The position numbers were made by a program, and so were the translations under genes. The notes under the pieces were generated by a model, which made no database searches, was not told the origin of the DNA, and saw only the letters and a program-made list of their open reading frames with translations. 64,000 bases of DNA from contig NZ_FNDB01000015.1 in assembly GCF_900099915.1 (NCBI RefSeq), positions 21,574-85,573 on the forward strand, read 5' to 3'. This document shows, piece by piece, positions 9,401 to 17,784 of this stretch. This DNA is from Flavobacterium omnivorum (lineage in GTDB: Bacteria > Bacteroidota > Bacteroidia > Flavobacteriales > Flavobacteriaceae). Each line of letters opens with the position of its first letter. The first letter of the stretch is position 1.

Positions 9401-11465
9401 GCTTCGGATTGAATCCGAATCGACTACCCAAAATGCTCCAATAGCAATTGCTTTTAACAATTTTGACATTAAAACTATCACGAGTTTTGTTGAGAAAAAA
9501 GAGTTACAACTTAGCGGTAAGATCAATGGAAATGCATTGGTAAAAAATATAAGTACCACCCCACTTTTTACCTCAGACTTAAACATTGAAAATTTTACTT
9601 TCAAAAAAGATACTGTTGGCAACATAAGCATCAAAGTCAATAATAGCATTGCAAACCAATATGATGCCCTAATTGCAATCACTGGCCAAGGAAATCTGGT
9701 TACTCTAGAAGGATTTTACAAAACGGATCAGAGTAGTTTTGATATGAATCTGGATATTGAAAAACTAAATTTGAAAAGTATTCAAGGCTTCACTTTGGAT
9801 AACATAACCGAAAGTACTGGTTTTTTGAACGGAAATTTCAAAATTACAGGAAATACCTCCCAACCACAAGTTGTTGGGGAATTACAATTTAATGCTATCG
9901 GTTTCAAAGCGACACAACTTAATGCACAATTCAAATCTATAAATGATAAAATAATCTTTACCAACGATGCTATTATTTTTAATAATTTTATTGTCAAGGA
10001 TGAGCTGGAAAATGACTTAGCCATCAACGGTAAGATTAATAGTACCAATTTTAGGAATTTTGGTTTTGATTTAACCGTTGATGCCGAAAATTTTAAAGCC
10101 GTTAATTCCACAGCTAAGGACAATGATTTGTATTACGGTGAATTGTATTTAGACAACCATTTAGAAATAACTGGGAATTTTGAAAACCCTATTGTAGAGG
10201 GCAATATCAAAATAAATAAAGACACTAAATTTACTGTTGTATTGCCACAATCAGACCCATCAATAGCCGATAGAGAGGGTATTGTAGAATTTATAGACCA
10301 AGATAAACCTCAACTAGTTGAAACCATTGCTTTAGATGAACTGAACAGTGAAATGGATATAAAGGGAATCAACGCCTCAGTGAATATTGAAATAGACAAA
10401 GATGCTGAATTATCGCTGGTTATCGATAAAGCCAATGGGGATTTCCTTAAATTAAAAGGAGAAGCACAGTTGAACGGTGGAATTGATCCCTCAGGAAAAA
10501 CAACATTAACCGGCAGATACGAGCTATCTGAAGGTAGTTACGAAATGAATTTTAATGCAATCAAAAGAAAATTCGACATAAAAAAAGGAAGTTATATTCT
10601 CTGGACTGGAGAACCTACAATGGCCGATATAAATATCACGGCAATTTATAAAACAGAAGCAGCTCCAATCGATTTAATCAACGATCAACTAGGATCGGTT
10701 ACTGCTGAGATAAGAAATACATATAAGCAAAAAATTCCTTTTGAAACTAATCTTAAAATGACAGGGGAATTAATGAAACCAACTATTTCCTTTGACATTA
10801 TACTGCCGGAAGGGAATAACAGTGTTTCAACAGAAATTATTAATTCGACACAGGCTAAATTGACGCAATTACGTCAGCAACCTGATGAAATGAACAAACA
10901 GGTTTTTGCCTTACTCCTGCTGAATCGCTTTATAGGTGAAAATCCATTTGCAAGTGAAACTGGCGGAACTAATGTATCAACTATAGCCAGGGAAAGTGCT
11001 AGTAAAATTCTATCACAACAACTTAATAATTTGGCAAGCAATCTAATTGAAGGCGTCGAACTTAATTTTGACTTAAATACTTCTAATGATTATACCACTG
11101 GGCAGCAGCAAAACAAGACCGATCTAAATGTTGGATTATCTAAGAAATTATTAAATGACCGCTTGAAAGTAACGGTTGGAAGCAGTTTTGGTATTGAAGG
11201 ACCACAACAAGTCAACCAGAATGCAAATAATATTGCAGGAGATGTTTCGCTAGATTATCAACTCTCTAAAGATGGAAGGTATAAAATAAGAGTGTACCGT
11301 GTGAACAAATATCAAGTAGCACTTCAAGGAGAAGTAGTTGAAACAGGCGTTGCCTTTGTTATCACTTTGGACTACAATAAATTTAAAGAATTATTTGTAA
11401 AAAGTGAAGCAAAAAAAGCAATCAAAAAAGTAAAACAAGAATCAAAAAAGAAGTCAGATGAATAA
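6462..11465 (+). CDS. tamB: TamB-like translocation and assembly module protein
   Basis: About 1667 residues from the TTG at 6462. That start is preferred because the longer frame's TTG at 6432 falls in the -7 promoter box. A basic N-terminus and one hydrophobic anchor (VFLWIIGSVILLFLAVVIAI, about residues 11-30) place it in the inner membrane facing the periplasm. The body is a long run of beta-strand-rich repeats, as expected of the AsmA/TamB groove that carries lipids or assists outer-membrane protein insertion. The C-terminal ~400 residues are the TamB (DUF490) domain, with LNGGIDPSGKTTLTGRYELS and a Gln/Asn-rich end. Its stop overlaps the tamL start by 8 bases, a strong sign of translational coupling and joint function. 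Confidence 0.9.
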   Translation: MKKYLKKSLKVFLWIIGSVILLFLAVVIAIQIPSVQNYAKSKAVAYLEGKIKTKVTIDRLEIGMPKKVILEGVYFQDQKKDTLFAGEMLAVDISLFQLMNNKVEINSVHLVGISANLSRDSKAVFNFDYIIKAFASPEKQKSDSPPMQFSVEEIKLDRVQFKYKDVVTNNTIYANLNHFETKIKTFDLEKMSFEIPKAKINGLKFKLKQGIAQPSISTAEATIKNEPESILNLKLGEIDLAKIDFDYENEVTKLATTFYLKKLLAKIDKMDLNNKFAIIESLNLTGVEGALTLGKVDKINATQESNDTQSTNWQVKVNATEFKRINFRYDNNNVAAVQKGIDYNHLNLTNLNLQVDALSYNPENISGTATSLSVKDKSGLNIQSFTADFFYGKKNAFFKKLYLKTPQTELKDEIRIGYPSLASLAKNPGELGLIANFKKSKVGVKDILLFAPTLYNTNPFSSNPNAILLINGTVKGKVKNMQFPSISISGIGNTKVVASGTIEGLPDINKTYFDLNIKELQSGAKDFVGFLPKGTIPNSIQLPSQFSAKGTFKGTITDFNTNMNLISSFGNAKIKGTFDQTRKNYEKYNVQAELTNFDLGKFIKNDSIGKVTLKTNIKGTGFDPKTAIASLNGSIQKAYYNKYTYKNINVRGAIAKGKFNVIASAKDPNLTFDVLSSGSFRDKYPSGKLKLNVDIADLEKLNLHAGPLKIRGVIDADIQSANLDYLNGTLNAHSISVINAKDQFVIDSITVVATSTSEKNTLSIKAPFLDAEVNGKYKGSNIVDAVSNSVAKYYDSSPNSKKIAVENQQFAFAINIKDSPIILKMIPDLKSLEPITLTGKYNSVNDSIVLNGSITKLIYAENTITNAVLKIDTQDKALVYNFVIDDIQNKQIQLPHTSITGKVENNRVNYTLQLKDAKDVERYLISGTLKSINGNNEINLDPTNLLLNYESWNIAEDNLVRFGKKGIYVDEFELSKEESKLRIESESTTQNAPIAIAFNNFDIKTITSFVEKKELQLSGKINGNALVKNISTTPLFTSDLNIENFTFKKDTVGNISIKVNNSIANQYDALIAITGQGNLVTLEGFYKTDQSSFDMNLDIEKLNLKSIQGFTLDNITESTGFLNGNFKITGNTSQPQVVGELQFNAIGFKATQLNAQFKSINDKIIFTNDAIIFNNFIVKDELENDLAINGKINSTNFRNFGFDLTVDAENFKAVNSTAKDNDLYYGELYLDNHLEITGNFENPIVEGNIKINKDTKFTVVLPQSDPSIADREGIVEFIDQDKPQLVETIALDELNSEMDIKGINASVNIEIDKDAELSLVIDKANGDFLKLKGEAQLNGGIDPSGKTTLTGRYELSEGSYEMNFNAIKRKFDIKKGSYILWTGEPTMADINITAIYKTEAAPIDLINDQLGSVTAEIRNTYKQKIPFETNLKMTGELMKPTISFDIILPEGNNSVSTEIINSTQAKLTQLRQQPDEMNKQVFALLLLNRFIGENPFASETGGTNVSTIARESASKILSQQLNNLASNLIEGVELNFDLNTSNDYTTGQQQNKTDLNVGLSKKLLNDRLKVTVGSSFGIEGPQQVNQNANNIAGDVSLDYQLSKDGRYKIRVYRVNKYQVALQGEVVETGVAFVITLDYNKFKELFVKSEAKKAIKKVKQESKKKSDE

Positions 11466-13752
11466 GAGCTATTTAGTATATTTTCTATTAGTAGCGGCGC
11501 TCGCTTCATCGTGTAGCAACACTCGGTTTTTACCGGAAGGAGAATTGTTGTATACTGGTGCGAAAATAAAAGTGGAAGGACAAAATATTACTAAAAAGGA
11601 AAACAAAGCGTTAAAAACCCAGTTAAAAGCTATTGTTAGACCCAAACTCAATAGTGTTTTTCTAGGATTGCGACCCAAATTGTACCTCTACAATTTGGCT
11701 GGGACGCCAAAGAAAGAAAAAGGATGGCGCTATTGGTTAAAGAACAAAGTGGGTGAAGCTCCTGTTTTATACAGCCAAGTAGATTTAGAATACAACAAAA
11801 GTGTCTTGCAAAACTTCTCTGAAAATAGTGGCTATTTCAATGCAACCACTTCTGCAGATTCCACTCGCAAAGGAAAAAAAGCAAGTGCGACATATCTTGT
11901 AAAGCCAGCAAAACAATATAAAATCAAGGAAGTAAAATTTCCTCTTGATTCCTCCGTGATCGCCAAAGCAATTAACAATACCAGACGCCGAAGTCTCTTA
12001 AAAAAAGAGGAAGGATACAGCCTTGAGCGGATAAAAGAGGAAAGGGTTCGTATTGATGCCAGACTTAAAGAAAAAGGTTATTTTTACTTCAACCCCGATT
12101 ATCTGAAAGTTCAAGTTGATAGTACTGTCGCTGATCATCAGGTTGATCTTATTGTGAAAATTAAGGACGAAGCTCCTAAACTAGCAGAAACTCCCTATAG
12201 AATTAATAAAATTATCGTCTATCCTAATTACACCATTGGCAGTGATAGTTTAAAAATTGATAAGGACTCTACCCAAAAATACAACGATCTCACCATCATA
12301 GATCCTGAAAATTTATTCAAACCCCGAATTTTTGATCGGGCTTTGTACTTCAAAAAAAATGATTTGTACAACCGAACTGATCATAATTTATCGTTGAATC
12401 GCTTAGTGAATTTAGGAACATTCAAATTTGTAAAAAACCAGTTCAGAGTTTCAGATACTATTGGCAATTACTTAGATGTCTATTACTATCTTACTCCCTT
12501 ACCCAAGAAATCCCTGCGATTAGAACTATTGGCTAAAACCAATTCAGCAAATTACACGGGAACGGAACTGAGTTTAAACTGGAGCAACCGAAATACCTTC
12601 AGAGGTGCAGAATTATTGACCATTTCAGCTTTTGGCGGGGTTGAAGTACAAGTTTCCGGACAAAATAATGGCTTTAATGTATACCGTTTTGGAACGGAGG
12701 CGAATTTGATTTGGCCAAGATTAGTAGCTCCTTTTAAGCTTAATTCTCCCAGTGGTTTTGTCCCAAAAACAAAAGCAACATTAGGGTATGAATTCCAAAA
12801 CAGAACCAAATTGTATTCTTTACAAACCTTCAAAGGATCTTTCGGGTATTTGTGGAAAGAAAATGAACGAAAAGAACATTTGTTTAATATTACGGAGATT
12901 ACCTACGCCAGTCCGCAAAACGTTACTCCTTTGTACCAAGAGCAAATTTTGGCAAATGAATCGTTAGGAAAAGTGATTGAAAAACAATTAATCTTTGGGC
13001 CAACCTACTCCTATACGTACACCAACACCTTGCAAAAAAGGAAGAAAAACACCTTCTATTACAAAGGCACAATCGATTTAGCTGGAAATGTAGCTGGATT
13101 AGTTACAGGAGCAAATAGTAAAAGAGGGGATACAATTAAAATTTTTGATGTTCCGTTTAGCCAGTTTGTAAAAATAGAAAATGATTTTAGACATTATTAT
13201 AAACTAGGACCTGATTCCCAGCTGGCCAGCCGAATCATTGTAGGTGCCGGATTTGCCTACGGAAATTCAGGAGAAATGCCCTTTATAAAACAATTCTTTA
13301 TAGGCGGAACTAATAGTTTACGAGCTTTTAGAGCCCGTTCTATTGGACCTGGAAGCTTTGATGGCGCCTTGGCAAACACCAGTACTTTTTTACCCGATCA
13401 ATCCGGTGATTTAAAATTGGAATTTAATACAGAGTACCGAGCCAAAATTTACGGATTAGTAAATGGTGCTTTATTTTTAGATGCGGGAAACATTTGGTTG
13501 TTGAATGAAAATTCAGAGAAACCAGGAGCCAAGTTTTCGAAAAAATTCATGAATGAAATAGCCGTTGGAGCTGGAGCTGGGTTGCGTTTTGATTTTTCAT
13601 TTCTAATTCTTCGAACAGATCTTGCCTTCCCACTGCGAAAACCTTATTTAGCTGACGGCGACCGATGGGTTTTGGATAAAATTGATTTTGGAAGTGGTCC
13701 ATGGCGCAGAGAAAATTTAGTATTTAATTTGGCTATTGGATATCCATTTTAG
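11458..13752 (+). CDS. tamL: TamL, lipoprotein BamA/TamA-type outer-membrane assembly protein
   Basis: 764 residues starting with a lipoprotein signal (hydrophobic run, then LASSCS with the lipidated Cys at about 19). A lipidated BamA-family protein is the Bacteroidota TamL arrangement. The N-terminal ~350 residues hold POTRA-like modules (KAINNTRRRSLLKKEEGYS, RLKEKGYFYFNPDYL). The C-terminal ~400 form the 16-strand Omp85 barrel, including the FIGGTNSLRAFRARSIGPG segment of the family near residues 618-636. It ends in aromatic-rich strand sequence (LAIGYPF). It partners with TamB, whose stop codon overlaps its start, to span the periplasm. Both are expected to be transcribed from the promoter at 6400-6434. 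Confidence 0.9.
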   Translation: MNKSYLVYFLLVAALASSCSNTRFLPEGELLYTGAKIKVEGQNITKKENKALKTQLKAIVRPKLNSVFLGLRPKLYLYNLAGTPKKEKGWRYWLKNKVGEAPVLYSQVDLEYNKSVLQNFSENSGYFNATTSADSTRKGKKASATYLVKPAKQYKIKEVKFPLDSSVIAKAINNTRRRSLLKKEEGYSLERIKEERVRIDARLKEKGYFYFNPDYLKVQVDSTVADHQVDLIVKIKDEAPKLAETPYRINKIIVYPNYTIGSDSLKIDKDSTQKYNDLTIIDPENLFKPRIFDRALYFKKNDLYNRTDHNLSLNRLVNLGTFKFVKNQFRVSDTIGNYLDVYYYLTPLPKKSLRLELLAKTNSANYTGTELSLNWSNRNTFRGAELLTISAFGGVEVQVSGQNNGFNVYRFGTEANLIWPRLVAPFKLNSPSGFVPKTKATLGYEFQNRTKLYSLQTFKGSFGYLWKENERKEHLFNITEITYASPQNVTPLYQEQILANESLGKVIEKQLIFGPTYSYTYTNTLQKRKKNTFYYKGTIDLAGNVAGLVTGANSKRGDTIKIFDVPFSQFVKIENDFRHYYKLGPDSQLASRIIVGAGFAYGNSGEMPFIKQFFIGGTNSLRAFRARSIGPGSFDGALANTSTFLPDQSGDLKLEFNTEYRAKIYGLVNGALFLDAGNIWLLNENSEKPGAKFSKKFMNEIAVGAGAGLRFDFSFLILRTDLAFPLRKPYLADGDRWVLDKIDFGSGPWRRENLVFNLAIGYPF

Positions 13753-13879
13753 TTCCAATACCAAGGAAATAGTTGAAACTAAATACCCCTATCAATAGAT
13801 TTTGTTTAGCTTTTTTCAAACATAGTAACTGCAACAGTAAAAGCATATCTGTAATAATACATGACTTTAGTATTAAAAA

Positions 13880-13907
13880 AAAATCTCCCACTATTGCGGG
13901 AGATTTT
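13880..13907. terminator. Bidirectional terminator between tamL and the ABC-F gene
   Basis: Inverted repeat AAAATCTCCC (13880-13889) / GGGAGATTTT (13898-13907) with an 8-base loop, A-run before and T-rich tract after. It lies between convergent genes and can serve both. Confidence 0.75.
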
Positions 13908-13928
13908 CTATTTTATATAAATTACTTT

Positions 13929-15548
13929 TTATATGGTGTACATTTTAGCTCTTAATTCCTGAACACCTTCGTTATCCAAGTATTCATCGAACGTCATATA
14001 TCTATCAATAGCGCCATTTGGTGTTAATTCAACAACTCTATTTCCAACGGTTTGAGCAAATTCATGATCGTGTGTGGTAAAAATAACAGAACCTTTATAG
14101 TTTTTTAATGAGTTATTAAAAGCTGTAATCGATTCCAAATCCAAGTGATTGGTAGGTTCGTCAAGCATTAAAACATTAGCTCTTTCCATCATCATTCGGG
14201 ACAACATGCAACGCACTTTTTCTCCTCCGGATAATACTCTACAGGTTTTTAACGCTTCTTCTCCCGAGAAAATCATTTTCCCAAGGAAACTACGAATGTT
14301 TACCTCATCGCGTTCCTCCTCGGTTTTTACCCATTGACGCAACCAATCTACAAGAGAATAATCACTTTCGAAAAAGGAATGATTATCACCTGGCAAATAG
14401 GCTTGATTAGTTGTAACTCCCCAATCAAAAGTTCCTAAATCTGCGGGTTGATTTGCGTTTAATATTTCATAAAATGCAGTTGTTGCACGGGAATCTTTCG
14501 AGAAAAGAACGATTTTATCGCCTTTTGCCATATTCAAATCTACTCCTTTGAACAAAATTTCTCCATCGATGGAAGCGCTTAAATTTTGCACATTCAAAAT
14601 TTGATCTCCTGCTTCACGTTCTTGATCAAAAATAATTGCCGGGTAACGACGACTTGATGGCTTTATCTCGGAAATATTCAATTTGCTAATCATTTTTTTA
14701 CGCGAAGTAGCTTGTTTTGATTTGGCTACATTCGCACTAAAACGACGAATAAATTCTTCTAATTCCTGTTTCTTTTCTTCTGCTTTTTTGTTTTGTTGTG
14801 CGCGCTGTTTTGCTGCTAATTGGCTTGATTCATACCAGAAAGTATAATTTCCGGAATAATGATTTATTTTGCTGAAATCAATATCCGAAATATGCGTACA
14901 AACAGAATCCAAAAAGTGTCTGTCGTGAGAAACTACGATAACTGTATTTTCATAGTTGGCTAAGAAATTTTCTAACCAAGCAATAGTTTCAAAATCCAGA
15001 TCATTGGTAGGCTCATCCATAATAAGTAAATCCGGATTTCCAAAAAGCGCCTGTGCCAAAAGGACACGAACCTTTATTTTCCCTTCAAGATCTCCCATTA
15101 AAGTGTAATGATGCTCCTCAGTAATTCCAAGATTGGACAACATCGATGCCGCATCAGAATCTGCATTCCAACCATTCATTTCTTCAAATTGCACTTGCAA
15201 TTCCCCTATTCTGTCTGCATTTGAATCGTTGTAATCTAAATACAAAGCGTCCATTTCTTTTTTGATCGCATAAAGAGTTTTATTCCCCATCATAACAGTC
15301 TCCAATACGGTGCTTTCGTCAAACATATTGTGGTTTTGGTTTAAAACCGACATACGTTTTCCTGGTTCCAAATGAATATTTCCCGAAGTTGGGTCCATTT
15401 CACCTGCAATTATTTTAAGAAAAGTAGATTTTCCAGCGCCATTGGCTCCGATAACTCCATAAATATTGCCGTGTGTGAAGGTCGTATTTACTTCGTCAAA
15501 CAAAATTCGTTTGCCAAACTGAACTGATAAATTATTTACTGTTAACAT
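13929..15548 (-). CDS. ABC-F family ATP-binding protein (ribosome-associated, non-transporter)
   Basis: 539 residues with two nucleotide-binding domains joined by a charged linker (about 240-300), and no membrane segment: the ABC-F layout. NBD1 has a good Walker A (GANGAGKST, 34-42) and Walker B (LLIMDEPTNDLD), but its signature is degenerate (DLEGKIKVR, 153-161). NBD2 has a clean signature (LSGGEKVR, 439-446) and Walker B (VLMLDEPTNHLD), but its Walker A region reads SKDSRATT (350-357), without the GK[ST] lysine. ABC-F proteins act on the ribosome E site in translation or antibiotic protection; the exact subtype is uncertain (YbiT/Uup-like). A -7 element (TATTTTTG, minus strand) at 15574-15581 precedes the ATG. 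Confidence 0.88.
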   Translation of the reverse strand: MLTVNNLSVQFGKRILFDEVNTTFTHGNIYGVIGANGAGKSTFLKIIAGEMDPTSGNIHLEPGKRMSVLNQNHNMFDESTVLETVMMGNKTLYAIKKEMDALYLDYNDSNADRIGELQVQFEEMNGWNADSDAASMLSNLGITEEHHYTLMGDLEGKIKVRVLLAQALFGNPDLLIMDEPTNDLDFETIAWLENFLANYENTVIVVSHDRHFLDSVCTHISDIDFSKINHYSGNYTFWYESSQLAAKQRAQQNKKAEEKKQELEEFIRRFSANVAKSKQATSRKKMISKLNISEIKPSSRRYPAIIFDQEREAGDQILNVQNLSASIDGEILFKGVDLNMAKGDKIVLFSKDSRATTAFYEILNANQPADLGTFDWGVTTNQAYLPGDNHSFFESDYSLVDWLRQWVKTEEERDEVNIRSFLGKMIFSGEEALKTCRVLSGGEKVRCMLSRMMMERANVLMLDEPTNHLDLESITAFNNSLKNYKGSVIFTTHDHEFAQTVGNRVVELTPNGAIDRYMTFDEYLDNEGVQELRAKMYTI

Positions 15549-15662
15549 GAATGTTTATTTTATAAAATTTTTGCAAAAATACGAAAAAAATACCGATTTA
15601 CTGAATTCCAAAAATACATTTTGAGCAGTGAAATTTACTCTCGTTTATAGTGATTTAAAAAA

Positions 15663-15692
15663 AATTCCTGTTCGTCGCGACGAACAGGAATT
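15663..15692 (-). terminator. Terminator of the nagB-hexosaminidase operon: perfect 30-base palindrome
   Basis: AATTCCTGTTCGTCG (15663-15677) is directly followed by its exact reverse complement (15678-15692). On the minus strand the stem is followed by a U-rich tract. It lies 34 bases after the hexosaminidase stop. As single-stranded RNA it would form a hairpin with a small loop at its centre. Confidence 0.75.
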
Positions 15693-15725
15693 CAAATATC
15701 TTATTTCAGAAAGCCTGCGTTAACT

Positions 15726-17762
15726 TTATTGTATGTCTACTAACTTTTTCAGGCTCGTGTAAACAGCTAATTCGACATCGGCAGGACTTCTGGTATTGCA
15801 TTTTTCTAATAAATCCTTCATTAAAGTTGGATTTACTTTCTTCTTTTTATCCATTTCACTTAAAAGCTGCTCTGCTAAATCACTCAAAATTTGAGACAAA
15901 GGCAAAAGGGGCTGTACAAGAGGAGCATTGGTACTTAAAGCAATCAAATCATTATTCATAACAACCCATTTCTTAAAAAAGTTAGTCACAGCTTTACTAT
16001 TAGCAACGGTTTTATTGTCTAGATAGGTATTTACTGCTTCGTTAAAATCCAAAGCCTGAGCCGCATCGGCATTACAAGCATCCGCAAATAAGGTTAACGG
16101 AGAATGCATGCGATATTTCTTTCCGCCTCCATTGCGCTTGTAATTTTTCAGTGGCTCACATAGGTTCGAAAAATCATTTAATGCTCGCGTATCTTGATTG
16201 TTGCTGATGTTTCTCAAAATCACTTCTTTGTTTCTAATGTGCGTAATTCCGAGTTCTTCTAATCGAAAAGAAATAGTTTTCAACCTTTTGCGCAAACGGT
16301 TAATATCATTTACTTCGGCGTTAGACCATAATCGCTCGGCTATTGCGGCGGTTCTTGGCCAAATTCTCGAATCAATATTTAATGGCGTTACGAGTTCGCT
16401 CCACATCGCTGCTTCTCCTCCTAAAACTCTTGCTTTTTCTTCCGGACTAAGAATGATTTTTTTGGGTAAGGGATCATTTAAATAATGACTTTCTAAACCC
16501 AGCATCAAATCAATATAATACCCATTAGACAAAACGGTATTGTAACCGCTTTTTGCAGCTTTGATCAAAGCTCCACCAGCTTCTTGACCTTCATTCGTTC
16601 CTCTCCAAGCATGAATTATGGCATCTTTGGACATATTTTCAGTCATTATTTCTTCCCAACCCATCAATTTTTTATTGTGTATTTTGAGAATTGGAATCAA
16701 CTTCATATTAAAATAAGTCTGTAAATCATGGTTGTTCATTAAATTATTATCCTGTTTGAATTTTTGAATTGCGGGATTGGCATTCCATTCTTTTCCATTG
16801 TTTTCGTCACCACCAATATGAAAATAACTGCTCGGAAATAACGGACAAACCTCATCAAAAATTGAGCTTAAAATTTCATACGTTTTTGGGTTTGTTGGAT
16901 CTAAAGTCGCGTTGAAAATTCCTGAATTTCTTTGTATTTCGTACGTAATTTTCCCTTCGCCTACTTTACTTCCTATTTCTGGATAAGCAGTCAACAATGC
17001 CGAAGCATGTCCAGGAACATCAATTTCGGGAATAACTAAAATCCCTCTTTCATCAGCATATTGTACAATATTTTTGATTTCTTTCTGAGTATAAAAATTA
17101 CCATCTGAGGCTAATTCTGTTAATTTTGGATGATTTTTTAATTGAATTCTCCATCCTTGATCATCGGCTAAATGCCAATGAAAAACATTCATTTTCATGG
17201 AAGCCATGGCGTCAAGATTTCTTTTGATAACATCTACCGGCTGAAAATGTCGTGCCGCATCAATCATCAAGCCTCTCCAGGTAAAACGCGGCGAATCCGT
17301 AATTTCAACAACCGGGAAGAAATACGAAGTACTATTATTTTGCAGCAATTGCAATAAAGTCTCTAAACCATGCAGCGCTCCTAAATCATTGGTTGCATTA
17401 ATGATTATTTTATTCGAGGCAATTATAAGTTGATAACTTTCGTCCTCATTAATTTCTATTTTTCCATTGCGAGTACAATTTATTTGTAATTCGGCTTCCG
17501 GTTTTTCGTTGATCTTCGTCAAAAAACTCTGCTCCAGAAACAATCCTGTTCTGCCGTCCAATCGTCGTACGAAGTTGGTTGCGCCTATAAAAATTCGGTC
17601 ATTTGGATTCCCGGTAATATTCACTTTAAAATTTTTGCTTAAAGCAAAAGTACCTTCGAACAACTTTATCTTTTGCGGCCAAGGCATCAGGTTTAATTGC
17701 TCAGAAGCAATTTGAGCATTCGAAACAAAAGTTCCAAATAATAGTATTAAAAAGTATTTCAT
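15726..17762 (-). CDS. Beta-N-acetylhexosaminidase, glycoside hydrolase family 20
   Basis: 678 residues from the ATG at 17762. That start is chosen because it gives a clean signal peptide (MKYFLILLFGTFVSNAQ); a longer frame upstream would overlap the preceding gene and hide it. Residues about 20-150 are the GH20b domain. The TIM barrel follows, with the catalytic pair in HIGGDENNG (D319-E320), substrate-binding motifs MNVFHWHLADDQGW (191-204) and PEIDVPGH (245-252). The last ~130 residues form an extra C-terminal domain. It removes terminal GlcNAc or GalNAc from chitin oligosaccharides or glycans outside the cytoplasm. It lies 22 bases after nagB and shares its transcript. Confidence 0.92.
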   Translation of the reverse strand: MKYFLILLFGTFVSNAQIASEQLNLMPWPQKIKLFEGTFALSKNFKVNITGNPNDRIFIGATNFVRRLDGRTGLFLEQSFLTKINEKPEAELQINCTRNGKIEINEDESYQLIIASNKIIINATNDLGALHGLETLLQLLQNNSTSYFFPVVEITDSPRFTWRGLMIDAARHFQPVDVIKRNLDAMASMKMNVFHWHLADDQGWRIQLKNHPKLTELASDGNFYTQKEIKNIVQYADERGILVIPEIDVPGHASALLTAYPEIGSKVGEGKITYEIQRNSGIFNATLDPTNPKTYEILSSIFDEVCPLFPSSYFHIGGDENNGKEWNANPAIQKFKQDNNLMNNHDLQTYFNMKLIPILKIHNKKLMGWEEIMTENMSKDAIIHAWRGTNEGQEAGGALIKAAKSGYNTVLSNGYYIDLMLGLESHYLNDPLPKKIILSPEEKARVLGGEAAMWSELVTPLNIDSRIWPRTAAIAERLWSNAEVNDINRLRKRLKTISFRLEELGITHIRNKEVILRNISNNQDTRALNDFSNLCEPLKNYKRNGGGKKYRMHSPLTLFADACNADAAQALDFNEAVNTYLDNKTVANSKAVTNFFKKWVVMNNDLIALSTNAPLVQPLLPLSQILSDLAEQLLSEMDKKKKVNPTLMKDLLEKCNTRSPADVELAVYTSLKKLVDIQ

Positions 17763-17784
17763 AGTTTTAGGTATCCAATATATT

